Origin: Halochromatium glycolicum
GTDB lineage: Bacteria > Pseudomonadota > Gammaproteobacteria > Chromatiales > Chromatiaceae
Assembly (NCBI RefSeq): GCF_016584085.1
Contig: NZ_NRSJ01000021.1
Location: forward strand, 62,001-126,000
Length of the DNA stretch: 64,000 bases
Direction of reading: 5' to 3'
Shown here piece by piece: positions 37,241-48,643 of this stretch. The first letter of the stretch is position 1, and every line of letters begins with the position of its first letter. Made by a program: the position numbers and the translations under genes. The notes beneath the pieces are model-generated. The model saw nothing but the letters and a program-made list of their open reading frames with translations, had not been told where the DNA came from and searched no databases.

Positions 37241-38292
37241 GCCGAAACCCTGGCCGGCCCGGCCAACAACGCCCGCGCTTCGCCGAGATGATTCTCGACC
37301 TCACGCTCGATTCGCGCGATCACACGCGATCGAACCTCTTGATCGGCGATCCGCAGCGCATGCTCGAAGGCAACGGCATCGGCCCCGCCATGGCTCTTGA
37401 TGACGATCCCGCGCAGCCCGAGCAAGCTGGCGCCGTTGTAGCGCCTCGGGTCCACCTCGTCGCGGAACCCCCGCAAGACCGGCAGCGCCAGCAAACCCGA
37501 GACGCGGCTCAGCAGTGTTCGCTTGAAACGCCTCTTGAGCATCTGCGCGATCAGCTTCGCGACGCCCTCGCTCGCCTTCAGCGCGACATTGCCGACAAAC
37601 CCGTCCGAGACGACGACATCCACATCACCGATATAGATATCGTCGCCTTCGACATAGCCCACATAGTTCAGCGAGCTCGCGACGAGCAGCTCATGGGCGG
37701 CACGGACCTGGTCATTCCCCTTGATCTCTTCAGCGCCGATGTTGAGCAGGCCCACCCGAGGGCTACGCACATCCTGGACGGCCCGCACAAGCTCGCTGCC
37801 CATCACCGCAAACTGGAACAGATGCTCAGCGCTGCAATCGACATTCGCACCGAGGTCGAGCATATGGGTCTGCCCCTTCAGCGCCGGGATCGCCGTGATG
37901 ATCGCTGGACGATCGATATGCGGAAGGGTCTTGAGGACGAAACGTGCTGTCGCCATCAACGCACCGGTGTTGCCAGCGCTCACGCAGGCATCGGCCTCAC
38001 CCTGCTTGACGAGATCGATCGCAACGCGCATCGACGAGTCCTTCTTGCCGCGCAGCGCCTTCGAGGGCAGCTCATCCATGCCGACCTCTTCAGAGGCATG
38101 GCGGATCTCGATACGCTCGTCCGAACGCGCCGAGCCCGGAAGATAGGCCCGAATCGCTTCCTCACGCCCGACAAGGATCAGCCGCCGGTCCTGGCGCTCA
38201 CCAAGAAAGCGCAGCGCAGCGGGAACGACGCTCTCCGGCCCGTGGTCACCGCCCATCGCATCCAACGCAAGGGTCTGTCGAGCAGCAGCCAA
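37237..38292 (-). CDS. plsX: Phosphate acyltransferase PlsX
   Basis: Makes acyl-phosphate from acyl-ACP, the first step of phospholipid synthesis with PlsY. 351 aa starting [20 protein letters not shown], then [39 protein letters not shown] and [13 protein letters not shown], all PlsX signatures. The membrane-associated enzyme usually sits between rpmF and fabH, as here. It is 122 nt downstream of rpmF. Confidence 0.97.
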   Translation of the reverse strand: MAAARQTLALDAMGGDHGPESVVPAALRFLGERQDRRLILVGREEAIRAYLPGSARSDERIEIRHASEEVGMDELPSKALRGKKDSSMRVAIDLVKQGEADACVSAGNTGALMATARFVLKTLPHIDRPAIITAIPALKGQTHMLDLGANVDCSAEHLFQFAVMGSELVRAVQDVRSPRVGLLNIGAEEIKGNDQVRAAHELLVASSLNYVGYVEGDDIYIGDVDVVVSDGFVGNVALKASEGVAKLIAQMLKRRFKRTLLSRVSGLLALPVLRGFRDEVDPRRYNGASLLGLRGIVIKSHGGADAVAFEHALRIADQEVRSRVIARIEREVENHLGEARALLAGPARVSA

Positions 38293-38414
38293 AATGGGGG
38301 AACTCCTTAGACGAGAAGAGCTCGGCCAGCGCCAGCATAGCGGACGCTGGCCGCGCTTTGCAGCGGGGCATCAGGCCTTACGATCTGACCCATCAACCGT
38401 GATGCACGGAGCGT

Positions 38415-38591
38415 TCAGTCTTCTTTGTCGACGACCTTACGGCCACGATAGAAACCGTCTGGCGTCACATGATGGCGACGATGAATCTCGCCCGTCGTCC
38501 CGTCCTCGGACAGGGTTGGGCGCGAGAGCGCATCGTGGGAGCGGCGCATGCCGCGCTTGGAAGGGGTTTTACGGTTTTGCTGAACAGCCAT
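38415..38591 (-). CDS. rpmF: 50S ribosomal protein L32
   Basis: 58-aa basic protein starting [20 protein letters not shown] and ending [12 protein letters not shown]. These are the family-defining N-terminus (M-A-V-Q-Q-N-R/K-x-x-x-S-K-R-G) and the [14 protein letters not shown] end. This is the zinc-free type, with no CxxC pairs. The start is the ATG at 38591, 42 nt after yceD, in the conserved yceD-rpmF-plsX order that links ribosome and lipid synthesis. Confidence 0.97.
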   Translation of the reverse strand: MAVQQNRKTPSKRGMRRSHDALSRPTLSEDGTTGEIHRRHHVTPDGFYRGRKVVDKED

Positions 38592-38633
38592 TTCGATCTC
38601 CGCCTGGGTCGATTTCTCGGGTGGCGCATCGCC

Positions 38634-39215
38634 CTATTCGTTGTCTTCTCGCCGGGCCTTGAAGTGCGCCAAGGCCGCGAATGGATGGGCCTCGACCGCC
38701 GCATCCGCCTCGTCTACTGCGCCCTCGTCCGTATCAGCGCCGGGAATCGTCGGCGGCACACAGTCCGAGTCTGGATGGCGCGGGATCGCCGGGACCGCCA
38801 AGATCAGCTCATCCTCGACAAGATCCGCTGGACGCAGCAAGCGATTATCGAGCAGCAGCGGATCATAGTGATCCGGCAGGGCATTCGCCTCGTCGACGCC
38901 TTCGACCAGCGCCAGCCGAACCGGCGCATCCACCGGCAGCCGATACCCTTCATTACAGCGCTGACAACGCAGCGGCAGCTCTGCGCGGATGCTGCCGACA
39001 ACCACCGCGCGATCATCCTCGTCGTGCCCGAAGGTCAGTCGATAACGCGCCTGCTCGGATTCCGAAGCCCGCCCGTCTAAGCCCGGAAGCCGCTCGTCAT
39101 CAACGAGCAGGGCGTTGAGCCTTGGCAGCCTTGCCAGGCTCAGCTCACCTTCGAAGACGGCCTCCTGGGCGGCCGCCCGACGTGGGTCAATGAGGTCCGG
39201 CAAACAAACCGACAT
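38634..39215 (-). CDS. yceD: YceD/DUF177-family 23S rRNA accumulation protein
   Basis: 193-aa DUF177 protein; the E. coli and plant relatives are needed for normal 23S rRNA levels. The N-terminus LPDLIDPRRAAAQEAVFEGEL aligns with the family. LPLRCQRCNEGYRLPVDAPV carries the CxxC pair, then VEDELILAVPAIPRH and the end HPFAALAHFKARR. An acidic insertion lies near residues 155-175. The ATG at 39215 has AAAGG only 4 nt upstream. A strong promoter-like sequence ends about 10 nt before the ATG, implying a very short leader. Confidence 0.93.
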   Translation of the reverse strand: MSVCLPDLIDPRRAAAQEAVFEGELSLARLPRLNALLVDDERLPGLDGRASESEQARYRLTFGHDEDDRAVVVGSIRAELPLRCQRCNEGYRLPVDAPVRLALVEGVDEANALPDHYDPLLLDNRLLRPADLVEDELILAVPAIPRHPDSDCVPPTIPGADTDEGAVDEADAAVEAHPFAALAHFKARREDNE

Positions 39216-39224
39216 AAGCCTTTA

Positions 39225-39254
39225 ATCATAATACAAAGGCATCGCGTCTGTCAA
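39225..39254 (-). promoter_or_regulatory. Strong sigma-70-like promoter of yceD-rpmF-plsX-fab cluster
   Basis: Minus strand consensus TTGACA (39254-39249), 18-nt spacer, TATGAT (39230-39225); an overlapping TATTAT at 39233-39228 gives a 15-nt spacer. It is the best -35 element noticed in the window and heads the long lipid/cell-wall/replication cluster. The start codon at 39215 follows the -10 hexamer by only 9 nt. Confidence 0.6.
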
Positions 39255-39279
39255 TTCAGAGGCGCCCCTAGCGCAGGCC

Positions 39280-40413
39280 TCAGCTCCCGGTCAGCGCAAG
39301 GAGCACGCCGGCCGCGACCGCTGAACCAATAACCCCTGCTACGTTCGGCCCCATCGCATGCATCAGCAGGAAGTTATGATGGTTCTCGTCCAGGCCAACC
39401 CGATTCACCACACGCGCCGCCATGGGCACCGCCGAGACGCCGGCGGCGCCGATCAACGGATTGACCTTACCGCCGGTCGCCCGGTACATGATCTTGCCCA
39501 TCAGTACGCCGGCGGTCGTGCCGATCGAGAAGGCGAGCGCGCCGAGCACCAGGATACCGAGCGTCTCGACGGTCAGGAACTTGTCCGCGGACAGCTTGGA
39601 GCCGATCGCCAGCCCCAGCATGATCGTCACGGCATTGATGATCTCGTTCTGCGCCGCCCGGCTGAGGCGCTCGACCACCCCGCTCTCGCGCAGCAGGTTG
39701 CCGAAGGTGAGCATCCCGATCAGCGGTGCCGCCGAGGGCAGAACCAACGCGCACAGCAGCAGTACCACGAACGGGAACAGGATACGTTCCAAGCGCGAAA
39801 CCGGACGCAGCTGCTGCATCACAACCACCCGCTCTTGCTTGGTCGTCAGCAAACGCATGATCGGCGGTTGGATGATCGGTACCAGCGCCATGTACGAGTA
39901 GGCAGCGACGGCGATCGCGCCAAGCAGATCAGGCGCCAGACGCGAGGCGAGAAAGATCGCAGTAGGCCCATCAGCACCACCGATGATCGCAATCGCCGAG
40001 GCATCCTGCAGCGTAAAGTCGAAGCCCGGAATGAAGTTCAGCGCGACCGCCCCGATCAGCGTCGCGAAGATCCCGAACTGCGCGGCGGCGCCGAGCAGAA
40101 GTGTCGACGGACGCGCGATCAACGCGCCGAAGTCGGTGAGCGCGCCGACGCCCATGAAGATCAGCAGCGGGAAGACACCGGTCTCGACACCGACCTCGTA
40201 GACCATCCCGATCATCCCGTCGGGTCCGCCGATCCCGGCGATCGGGATATTCGAGAGGATCGCTCCGAAGCCGATCGGCACGAGCAGCAAGGGCTCGAAC
40301 TTCTTGGCAATCGCCAGGTAGACCAGCCCGCAGCCCACCGCGATCATCAGGGCCTGCCCCCAGTCCATGTTGGCGATGCCCATGGACTGCCATAGCTTCA
40401 GGAGCTCATCCAT
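39280..40413 (-). CDS. oadB: Na+-translocating decarboxylase, beta subunit
   Basis: Integral membrane subunit that decarboxylates carboxybiotin and pumps sodium outward. 377 aa, about nine to eleven helices. Signature segments: [61 protein letters not shown] (with the DGP motif and key Asp) and [12 protein letters not shown]. The start is ATG 40413, just after the oadA stop (40418); an in-frame TTG at 40431 overlapping oadA is the alternative. Order oadG-oadA-oadB is the usual one. Confidence 0.96.
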   Translation of the reverse strand: MDELLKLWQSMGIANMDWGQALMIAVGCGLVYLAIAKKFEPLLLVPIGFGAILSNIPIAGIGGPDGMIGMVYEVGVETGVFPLLIFMGVGALTDFGALIARPSTLLLGAAAQFGIFATLIGAVALNFIPGFDFTLQDASAIAIIGGADGPTAIFLASRLAPDLLGAIAVAAYSYMALVPIIQPPIMRLLTTKQERVVVMQQLRPVSRLERILFPFVVLLLCALVLPSAAPLIGMLTFGNLLRESGVVERLSRAAQNEIINAVTIMLGLAIGSKLSADKFLTVETLGILVLGALAFSIGTTAGVLMGKIMYRATGGKVNPLIGAAGVSAVPMAARVVNRVGLDENHHNFLLMHAMGPNVAGVIGSAVAAGVLLALTGS

Positions 40414-40417
40414 TGAT

Positions 40418-42214
40418 TCAGCCCAAGGCAAGCAATGGTGCGCCGAGCGCGACGCTGTCGCCCTCCTTGACGCGGATCTCGGCGACGCTCCCAGCCGATG
40501 GCGCCCGCACCTCGGTCTCCATCTTCATCGCCTCGAGCACGAGCAATACATCGCCCGGCCCGACAGTCTGACCAACCCCAACCGCAACGCGGACGATGTT
40601 GCCGGCCAAGGGGGCCGTGATCACCCGGCCCTCGATCGCGGTTGGAACCTCATCCGCCGTCTCCACCGAACGCACCTGATCCACGATGCCCTGCGGCGAA
40701 ACGGTGACGTCATAACCCTTGCCGTTGACCTCGACGCGATAGGATTCCGGCCCGCCGTCACTGACAGGCGTCGCTGCCGGCGCCGCCTTCGCAGGCGCCG
40801 CCTCAGCGGCGTCGAGCTCCCAAGGCGGCGGCTCGAAGGCCGATGCATCCCCGCGGTTCTCGAGGAACTTGAGACCGACCTGCGGGAACATCGCGTAGAT
40901 CAGCACATCGTCGACGGCCGCATCGGTCAGCCTGATCCCGCGCGCCTTCGCGATCTCGCGGAGCTCTGCCGTCAGCCGGTCCATCTCTGGCGACAGCTCA
41001 TCGGCCGGACGGCCGGTGATCGGTTTCTCACCATCCTTCAGCACGCGCGCCTGCAGCTCGGCGTTCACCGGCGCCGGCGTTGCACCATAGGCGCCCCGCA
41101 GCACCCCGGCGGTCTCGTTGGTGATGCTCTTGTAACGCTCGCCCATCAGCACATTGAGGACCGACTGGCTGCCGACGATCTGCGAGGTTGGCGTCACGAG
41201 CGGGATGAAGCCCAGGTCCTCGCGCACCCGGGGGATCTCGGCCAGGACCTCGTCCATTCGGTCCTGGGCGCCCTGCTCACGCAGCTGGTTCTCCATGTTC
41301 GTGAGCATGCCGCCAGGGACCTGAGCGACCAGGATGCGCGAGTCGACGCCGCGCAGCGAGCCCTCGAAGCGCGCGTACTTCTTGCGGACGTCGCGGAAGT
41401 AGGCCGCGATCTCCTCGAGCAACAGCAGATCCAGTCCGGTATCGCGCGGCGTCCCGTCGAGGATCGCGACCAGTGATTCGGTCGGCGAATGGCCATAGGT
41501 CATGCTCATCGATGAGATCGCGGTGTCGACCATGTCGATCCCGGCCTCGGCGGCCTTAATGTAGGTCGCCGTGCTCATGCCGGTCGTCGCATGGCACTGC
41601 ATCGCGATCGGGATGCTGCAATGCTCCTTGAGCCGGGTGATGAGCTCCTTACAGACGTAGGGCCGCAGCAGGCCGGCCATGTCCTTGATGCAGAGCGAGT
41701 GGCAGCCAAGGTCCTCGAGCCGCCGTCCCATGTCGACCCAGTAGTCGATGTTGTGGACCGGGCTGACCGTGTACGACATCGTGCCCTGGGCATGGGCGTC
41801 GGTCTCGAGTGCAGCACGGATCGCTTGCTCGAGATTGCGCAGGTCGTTCATCGCATCGAAGATGCGGAATACCTCGACGCCGTTCTTGGCCGCACGCTCG
41901 ACGAAGGTGTCCACCACATCGTCGGCATAATGCCGGTAGCCGAGCAGGTTCTGTCCGCGCAGCAGCATCTGCTGACGGGTATTCGGCATTGCGGCCTTGA
42001 GCTGACGCAACCGCTCCCACGGGTCTTCACCGAGATAGCGGATGCAGGCGTCAAACGTCGCGCCGCCCCAGCTCTCCAGGGACCAATAGCCGACCTGATC
42101 GAGCTTCGAGGCGATCGGTAGCATATCCTCGATGCGCATGCGCGTCGCCAACAGCGACTGATGCGCATCCCGCAGCACGACGTCGGTAATGCCGAGGGGT
42201 TTCGATTCACTCAT
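40418..42214 (-). CDS. oadA: Oxaloacetate decarboxylase alpha subunit (biotin carrier)
   Basis: Soluble subunit that moves CO2 from oxaloacetate to biotin. Residues 1-270 form the carboxyltransferase barrel: [19 protein letters not shown] (metal Asp and His), [22 protein letters not shown] and [14 protein letters not shown]. After the conserved C-terminal CT domain an Ala/Pro-rich linker (about 495-515) leads to a biotinyl domain with acceptor Lys in [12 protein letters not shown]. 598 aa is normal. With OadB it couples decarboxylation to a sodium gradient. BirA in this window could attach the biotin. GGA lies upstream of the ATG. Confidence 0.96.
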   Translation of the reverse strand: MSESKPLGITDVVLRDAHQSLLATRMRIEDMLPIASKLDQVGYWSLESWGGATFDACIRYLGEDPWERLRQLKAAMPNTRQQMLLRGQNLLGYRHYADDVVDTFVERAAKNGVEVFRIFDAMNDLRNLEQAIRAALETDAHAQGTMSYTVSPVHNIDYWVDMGRRLEDLGCHSLCIKDMAGLLRPYVCKELITRLKEHCSIPIAMQCHATTGMSTATYIKAAEAGIDMVDTAISSMSMTYGHSPTESLVAILDGTPRDTGLDLLLLEEIAAYFRDVRKKYARFEGSLRGVDSRILVAQVPGGMLTNMENQLREQGAQDRMDEVLAEIPRVREDLGFIPLVTPTSQIVGSQSVLNVLMGERYKSITNETAGVLRGAYGATPAPVNAELQARVLKDGEKPITGRPADELSPEMDRLTAELREIAKARGIRLTDAAVDDVLIYAMFPQVGLKFLENRGDASAFEPPPWELDAAEAAPAKAAPAATPVSDGGPESYRVEVNGKGYDVTVSPQGIVDQVRSVETADEVPTAIEGRVITAPLAGNIVRVAVGVGQTVGPGDVLLVLEAMKMETEVRAPSAGSVAEIRVKEGDSVALGAPLLALG

Positions 42215-42334
42215 GGGCTGTCTTCCGGTTTGGGGTCCATCTAGCGACCAGGATCTCTGGGTCCCGAATCCCCTCTGGGTACCGACTCCAGGGCATCAGC
42301 CGCCGTGCAGGGACGAGAGCGAGCAATCTCCAGT

Positions 42335-42595
42335 TCATCGCCGGCTCGAGCGATAGCGCGCGATCGCGGCGCTGATCACGGCGATCAATTCGTCGTTCGA
42401 TGCGCTGACCGCGTCGCTGCCCGTCGACACTGCCGCCGAGGGCGCAGACGCCTCTGGCAACCCCGGGGAGAGCCGCCCGGCGATCCAAGACATGGCACGT
42501 AACAGGACCACGAGCAGCAGCAGGAAGCTGAACACGATGCCCATGCCAATGGCCATCAAGCTCAAACTCTCGTTAATCAAACTCGTCTCGGGCAT
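42335..42595 (-). CDS. oadG: Oxaloacetate decarboxylase gamma subunit-like protein
   Basis: 86-aa single-pass membrane protein: MPETSLINESLSLMAIGMGI, then IVFSFLLLLVVLLRAMSWIA, a Pro/Ala/Ser linker, and a basic end AAIARYRSSRR. This matches the small OadG family, which assembles the alpha and beta subunits and binds zinc in some species. GGAG lies about 11 nt upstream of the ATG at 42595; 16 extra residues to 42643 are rejected. It sits 120 nt before oadA on the same strand. Confidence 0.85.
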   Translation of the reverse strand: MPETSLINESLSLMAIGMGIVFSFLLLLVVLLRAMSWIAGRLSPGLPEASAPSAAVSTGSDAVSASNDELIAVISAAIARYRSSRR

Positions 42596-42660
42596 CTCAC
42601 TCGGCTCCGCGATGGATGAACCAAGCCTGGCATCGCGAGGCAACCAGCCGCTGGAGACGC

Positions 42661-43980
<1,320 letters not shown>

Positions 43981-44039
43981 CTACCGAGCCGAGGTTACGA
44001 GCTGGCGATGCAGCCTTCGAGCTGGTCACGACTCAGGCG

Positions 44040-45224
44040 TCAGCCTGGAATCAGCCGCCAGTCACCGTCGACGCGCGCCAGCTGCTCGCAACAATTGAAG
44101 TCCCGCGGCGCCCCTTTCTGGCCGGGCAGCGCATAGATCACCCGGCGTCCCTCGGCGCGCAGGCGCTCGATATAGCGTGCCAGGGCCGGGTCCGCATCCC
44201 AGGGCGCCAGCACGCCGTCACAGGCCTGCACACTGGCGCCGCCCTCTCCGGAGAGCGCAATCAGCCCCTTGAGATCAGCACTGAAGCCAACCGCGGGGCG
44301 GGCCCGGCCGAACACCCGTCCGATCTCGTCATAACGCCCGCCTCGGGCGATCTCCAGGCCCCAGCCAGGCACGAAGGCCGCAAACACGACCCCCGTCTTA
44401 TAGGTGTAACCCCGAAGCTCGGCGAGATCGAAATGCACCGGCAGGTCGGGCAACCAACGTCCAAGCTCTTCGGCTACCTGCTTCAGACGATCGATGGCAG
44501 CCCTTACAGGGCCATCAGCACCGCTCAGGATCGAGCTCGCGCGCGCCAGCGCATCGTCGCCGTTGAGCTCCACCAACGACAGCAGCATGTCACCGACCGA
44601 GCCAGAGACGCCGGTCTCGGCAATGATGGTCTCAACCTCAGGACCCGCCTTGCGCTGCAACGCATCGAACAGGCGCAGCTCGTCACTGCGCGACAATCCC
44701 GCCTGCTGGATCAGGCCACGATAGACGCCGACGTGGCCGAGGTCCAGGTAAGGCGCTTCGATACCCGCAGTCTCCAGCGTTCGCACGAGCAGGCGCAAGA
44801 CCTCGACATCGCTCGAAGGCCCATCATGTCCATAGACCTCGGCACCAATCTGCAACGGGCTGCGGCTGCCGGCGAACCCATCGCTGCGGGTGTGCAGTAC
44901 CGTGCCGAGGTAGCACAGCCGCGTCGGCAGGTCCCGCCGCAGATGATGCGCATCGATACGGGCGACCTGCGGGGTCATATCGGCCCGAATCCCGAGCAGT
45001 CGGCCGCTCAACTGATCCGTCAGCTTGAAGGTCTGCAGGTCCAGGTCGCGCCCCGTCCCTGTCAGCAGGCTCTCCAGGTAGTCGATGAACGGCGGGATCA
45101 CGAGCTCATAACCCCAGCTCTGATAGAGGTCGAGCAGGCGACGCCGTAATCGCTCGAGCTCAGCAGCACGGGCGGGCAGCACTTCTTCGATGCCGGTCGG
45201 CAACAGCCAACGCTCGTCGTTCAT
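44040..45224 (-). CDS. hisZ: ATP phosphoribosyltransferase regulatory subunit
   Basis: Histidyl-tRNA-synthetase-like protein that activates the short-form HisG for the first step of histidine synthesis. 394 aa from the ATG at 45224. Class II fold motifs: WLLPTGIEEVLPARAAELER, GRLLGIRADMTPQVARIDAH, LQIGAEVYGHDGPSSDVEVL and a C-terminal YTYKTGVVFAAFVPG region followed by GGRYDEIGRVFGRARPAVGF. It lacks an anticodon-binding domain of the synthetase type. A very long frame up to 45710 crosses the DUF2065 gene and is rejected. hisG is not in the window. Confidence 0.95.
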   Translation of the reverse strand: MNDERWLLPTGIEEVLPARAAELERLRRRLLDLYQSWGYELVIPPFIDYLESLLTGTGRDLDLQTFKLTDQLSGRLLGIRADMTPQVARIDAHHLRRDLPTRLCYLGTVLHTRSDGFAGSRSPLQIGAEVYGHDGPSSDVEVLRLLVRTLETAGIEAPYLDLGHVGVYRGLIQQAGLSRSDELRLFDALQRKAGPEVETIIAETGVSGSVGDMLLSLVELNGDDALARASSILSGADGPVRAAIDRLKQVAEELGRWLPDLPVHFDLAELRGYTYKTGVVFAAFVPGWGLEIARGGRYDEIGRVFGRARPAVGFSADLKGLIALSGEGGASVQACDGVLAPWDADPALARYIERLRAEGRRVIYALPGQKGAPRDFNCCEQLARVDGDWRLIPG

Positions 45225-45235
45225 CGGCTTCGGAC

Positions 45236-45421
45236 TCAGTTGATCAGATACAGCAGAGCAACGCCGCTGAGCATGCTCACAAGCCCCGCGACGCGCAGCT
45301 CGCGCGCCTCTTGCGAGGCGACCTGCAATAACAGCCGGCGGAACAGATTGGGCGCGATGAACGGCATCAGCCCCTCGATGACAAGCATCAGCGAGAGCGC
45401 CAGCAGCAATGCATGCCACAT
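45236..45421 (-). CDS. DUF2065 (YjeT-like) small membrane protein
   Basis: 61-aa protein with two membrane helices (ALLLALSLMLVIEGLMPFIA and LVSMLSGVALLYLIN) joined by FRRLLLQVASQEARELRVAG, the DUF2065/YjeT pattern. It sits between hflC and hisZ-purA, as yjeT does between hflC and purA in E. coli. Function unknown. It ends 11 nt before the hisZ ATG. Confidence 0.88.
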   Translation of the reverse strand: MWHALLLALSLMLVIEGLMPFIAPNLFRRLLLQVASQEARELRVAGLVSMLSGVALLYLIN

Positions 45422-46008
45422 GGGGATAGCTCGACGTGCAACTCGGGCGTCTGGATGTGTTAGCGGCGTCAGAGGTCCTGGAGGCCTGGAACAAGACGCG
45501 ATGATTACAGAACCCTGTTGAGCTGTCCATCCGGCGCGTCAGGGCATCGCAAACCACAGCGCGTGACTGCCGATGCCCCAGGCCAGAGACGCTTGCAAGA
45601 GACGCTTGCAAAAACAGGTCAGACGATTGACAGCAGGGTCGAGCCATACCCGACTCGAAGACCGAACGGACGGCGCCGGCGCGCGGGCAGGTCCGAGACG
45701 GCCAAGGCACTGTCCCACCGTGGCGCGGTGAGATGCCCTCTCGACCCGAGCGGTCGACAGTCGACGGCGATGGCCAACCGCCACAAGATCGCAGTCAAGC
45801 CAGGCCCTTGCCTGACCCGGACCAGTGCGCAGCGGTCAATGGCCGCACCGAGATGCATGCAAGGCGGCCGAATCCATTTGGCCGCCCTGCACAGAGACCT
45901 GCCTGCCCGCGCGATTCGCGGACTAACCTACGAGGCCCTATCAAATGCCTGGCTAGCCTGCACAAGCTGCTGATTGGCTAAGCCGTAGAGGGCATTCTGT
46001 TAGGGCTT
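45422..46008. other. 587-nt non-coding region between hflC and the DUF2065 gene
   Basis: In most relatives this junction is short. Frames here have no good start, ribosome binding site or family pattern. It includes a perfect 13-bp tandem repeat (45586-45611) and runs into the 165-bp repeat at 46009. It probably separates hflKC from hisZ-purA transcription. Confidence 0.5.
45586..45611. repeat. 13-bp tandem repeat
   Basis: Two perfect adjacent copies of GAGACGCTTGCAA. Confidence 0.9.
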
Positions 46009-46173
46009 CTAAGGCGATTTCTGTCAAAGCTCATACCGCCTTGCTGGTCTTTTCGCTCGCCTTCTTCGTCGCGCCGCCGGTCACATAGCCCGGCTATGCT
46101 CCCGGCGACGCTCCTTGAAGGCAAACGAACATCCTGCGCAATTCGGTACGAGCTTTTCCGGCAATCGCCTAAG
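46009..46173 (+). repeat. 165-bp dispersed repeat (MITE-like), copy 2
   Basis: Same element as 23187-23351 in opposite orientation, 3 differences in 165 nt. It starts CTAAGGCGATTTCTGTCAAA and ends GCAATCGCCTAAG; the central palindrome CATAGCCCGGCTATG is at 46084-46098. The hflC stop codon TAG (46171-46169) is inside its terminal repeat. Confidence 0.9.
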
Positions 46174-47095
46174 GCTGAGACGCCATTCCCGGAAGGCTCG
46201 CCGAGTCGGTCAGGCTTGCCGAGGTACCAGGGTCCTGCGAGTTGAAGAAGCGGAAGAACTCCGAATCGGGAGCAAGCACGAGCGTGCTGTCCTTCTGCGC
46301 GAAGGTACGCCGGTAGGCATCCAGGCTTCGATAGAACGCATAGAAGCTCGGGTTCTTCTGGTAGGCGTTCGCATAGATCTCGGCCGCCTTACCATCGCCC
46401 TGACCGCGGGTTTCCTCGGCCTCGCGATAGGCATCGGCGATGATCACAGTACGCTGCCGATCCGCGTCGGCGCGGATGCGCTCAGCCGCCTCCGCACCCT
46501 TGGCGCGCAGGTCGCGCGCGACGCGCTCTCGCTCAGCCCGCATCCGGTTGTAGACCGACTCACTGACCTCCGGCGGCAGATCGATCTTCTTGACTCGGAC
46601 ATCCAGCACCTCGACGCCGAGCTCGGCGGCCTGGGTGTCGGTCTCCTTCGTCAGCGCCTTCATCAGCTCGATACGGTCCTCTGACACCACCTCTTGAATG
46701 GTGCGCTTACCGAACTCGTCGCGCAGCGCGGTGTTGACCCGTTCCGAGAGCAGGCGCTCGGCCCGACCGCTGTTGCCGCCAGTCGAACGGAAGAACTGGG
46801 CGGCGTTGTCGATGCGCCACTTGGTGTAGGAGTCGACGATCACATCCTTCTTCTCGATCGTCAGAAACCGTTGGGGACGCGAGTCGAGCGTCTGGATGCG
46901 TGCATCGAAGTGCATGATGTTGTTCAGCAAAGGAACCTTGACATGCAGTCCCGGCTCGTAGCCGCTGCGCACGATCTCACCGAGCCGCAGCTTGATGGCC
47001 GTCTCCCATTGCTGCACCGTGAAGGTCGATGCGTAGACGATCAGGGCCAGCAACGCAACAGCAGCAGGAATGAGGATCTTCTTGGTGTCATCCAT
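46169..47095 (-). CDS. hflC: FtsH protease modulator HflC
   Basis: Membrane SPFH-domain protein that with HflK forms a cage around FtsH and limits its proteolysis. 308 aa. One N-terminal helix (ILIPAAVALLALIVYASTF), then the SPFH domain (FTVQQWETAIKLRLGEI, GLHVKVPLLNNIMHFDARIQ), a long helix (RMRAERERVARDLRAKGAEA..) and NPSFYAFYRSLDAYRRTF. About 25 Ser/Ala/Pro residues trail the usual end (FFRFF); the stop lies within the 165-bp repeat. The ATG overlaps the hflK stop as TAATG. Confidence 0.95.
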   Translation of the reverse strand: MDDTKKILIPAAVALLALIVYASTFTVQQWETAIKLRLGEIVRSGYEPGLHVKVPLLNNIMHFDARIQTLDSRPQRFLTIEKKDVIVDSYTKWRIDNAAQFFRSTGGNSGRAERLLSERVNTALRDEFGKRTIQEVVSEDRIELMKALTKETDTQAAELGVEVLDVRVKKIDLPPEVSESVYNRMRAERERVARDLRAKGAEAAERIRADADRQRTVIIADAYREAEETRGQGDGKAAEIYANAYQKNPSFYAFYRSLDAYRRTFAQKDSTLVLAPDSEFFRFFNSQDPGTSASLTDSASLPGMASQP

Positions 47096-48270
47096 TAGCG
47101 CGATCTCCGCTCACGAGAGACATCACGGATCGGGGTCGATGCGGTACGCGAGCTGTCTTGAGTGTTGCTGGAACGATCGAGCATCGAGGTCCCGGACGAC
47201 GAGGATGCCGATGTCTGCTGCTTACGCATGATCTGGTCGAGCGGAAGGTACATCAGGCTGTTGCCCTGCGGCACGTCGATCAGCACCATGTTGCCGCCGC
47301 TCAGCACCGATTCGATCGTCTCCAGGTAGATACGTTCCCGCGTCACCTCGGGCGCCTTCTCGAACTCGGTGCGAATCGCATTGAAGCGCGAGGTCTCACC
47401 TTCAGCCGAGGCTATCACGCGATCCCGATAGGCCTTCGCATCGGCAACGGCCCGCGCCGCTTCACCTCGTGCTTGCGGCAGGATCTCGTTGGCATAGGCC
47501 TCTGCCTTGTTCTCGAGCCGTTCCTTGTCCTCGCGCGCCTTGATCGCGTCATCGAATGCGTCCTTGACCTGCTCCGGGGGCTTTGCAGGCTGCATGTTGA
47601 CCGAGGTCACGAGCAGGCCCGTCTTGTATTCGTCCATCAGGTCCTGCACGCCCTGCTGGATCATCGCCGCGACCGCGCTGCGGCCCTCGGTCAGGATGAA
47701 ATCGAGCTTTGACCCGCCGATCGTCTTACGGACGACGGTCTCGGTCGCATCGCGCAGCGTCTTGGTTGGCGCCTGGTCCTGAAACAGGAAGTTCGCGGCA
47801 TCCTGGATGCGCGACTGCACCGTCAGCTCGACGTCGACGATGTTCTCGTCCTGGGTCAGCATGGCCGCCTTGTGACTGAACGAGGAGATCTCATCGACGT
47901 TGACGATCTCGACACGCTCGATCGGCCACGGGATGTGCCAATGCGGCCCCGGGGCGGTCGTCTTGACGTAAGCACCGAATCGCAGCACGACACCGCGCTC
48001 GGCGGGATCGACGATGTAGATACCGGTGAATAGCCAGACCACGAAGAGACCGGCCAGGATGATGCCGATGGTCTTGAAGCTGATGTCCGCGGCGCTTGGC
48101 CCGCCGCCACCACTGCCCGATCCCTTGTTGCCACCGAACAGGCCGCTCACCCGCTCCTGAAGCTTGCGGACGATCTCATCGAGATCAGGCGGCCCACCCT
48201 GATTGCCAGGGCCGCCCTGGTTGCTACCCCAGGGGTCCCGGTTGCCACCTCCCGGTTCATTCCAGGCCAT
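47095..48270 (-). CDS. hflK: FtsH protease modulator HflK
   Basis: Partner of HflC. 391 aa. A Gly/Asn/Pro-rich cytoplasmic N-terminus (MAWNEPGGGNRDPWGSNQGG..) is followed by a membrane helix near 72-92 and the SPFH domain (VDPAERGVVLRFGAYVKTTAPG, HWHIPWPIERVEIVNVDEIS). A helical region (REDKERLENKAEAYANEILP) and a Ser/Thr-rich tail complete it. GGAG lies 6 nt before the ATG. The gap of 373 nt from hflX suggests a separate promoter. Confidence 0.95.
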   Translation of the reverse strand: MAWNEPGGGNRDPWGSNQGGPGNQGGPPDLDEIVRKLQERVSGLFGGNKGSGSGGGGPSAADISFKTIGIILAGLFVVWLFTGIYIVDPAERGVVLRFGAYVKTTAPGPHWHIPWPIERVEIVNVDEISSFSHKAAMLTQDENIVDVELTVQSRIQDAANFLFQDQAPTKTLRDATETVVRKTIGGSKLDFILTEGRSAVAAMIQQGVQDLMDEYKTGLLVTSVNMQPAKPPEQVKDAFDDAIKAREDKERLENKAEAYANEILPQARGEAARAVADAKAYRDRVIASAEGETSRFNAIRTEFEKAPEVTRERIYLETIESVLSGGNMVLIDVPQGNSLMYLPLDQIMRKQQTSASSSSGTSMLDRSSNTQDSSRTASTPIRDVSRERRSR

Positions 48271-48643
48271 AGTTGCTCCGATTCATCTGTGTTGTACCGT
48301 GACAGTCTTTCGCACGCCAGCAATGAGAGGCGACCCATCCGTGAGCCGGGCCTCGGCGAGCTGCAGGCAGTGCTCAATCCTCAGTCAAGCGCTTCGTTGC
48401 TTCCGCGACCTTTGCCTATCACCCGAGCCGACGCTAACCCAGACAGCGTGACCAGGTCGAAAGTGCCGCCCAGGTATCGCTTATCAAGCATGCGCTCTCC
48501 GCATTCGAACCCGACATTGTACGTTGGCAGGTCTCGGGGCCACAACGGACGCGACCAGAAGACCCATTGGTCCTGCAGGGCCTCTGCAGCCAAGGCCGTT
48601 CGCCTCACAGCTTCCGCAACGGCTCAGGCGCGTCGGGGGACGC
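48271..48643. other. 373-nt gap between hflX and hflK
   Basis: No supported gene. A 75-codon minus-strand frame (48608-48381) has no ribosome binding site or recognisable motif. The region nearest hflK may hold its promoter (TTGCTG near 48326 is a weak -35), but no clear consensus is seen. Confidence 0.45.

Noticed and set aside
46096..46260. Short frame inside the 165-bp repeat (MLPATLLEGKR..)
   Set aside because: Open by chance in the repeat; the second copy has differing residues and a different end, with no ribosome binding site.
48381..48608. 75-codon minus-strand frame between hflX and hflK
   Set aside because: It contains NVGFECGER, which faintly recalls the end of formylglycine-generating enzymes, but no other family motif, no ribosome binding site and no upstream part.
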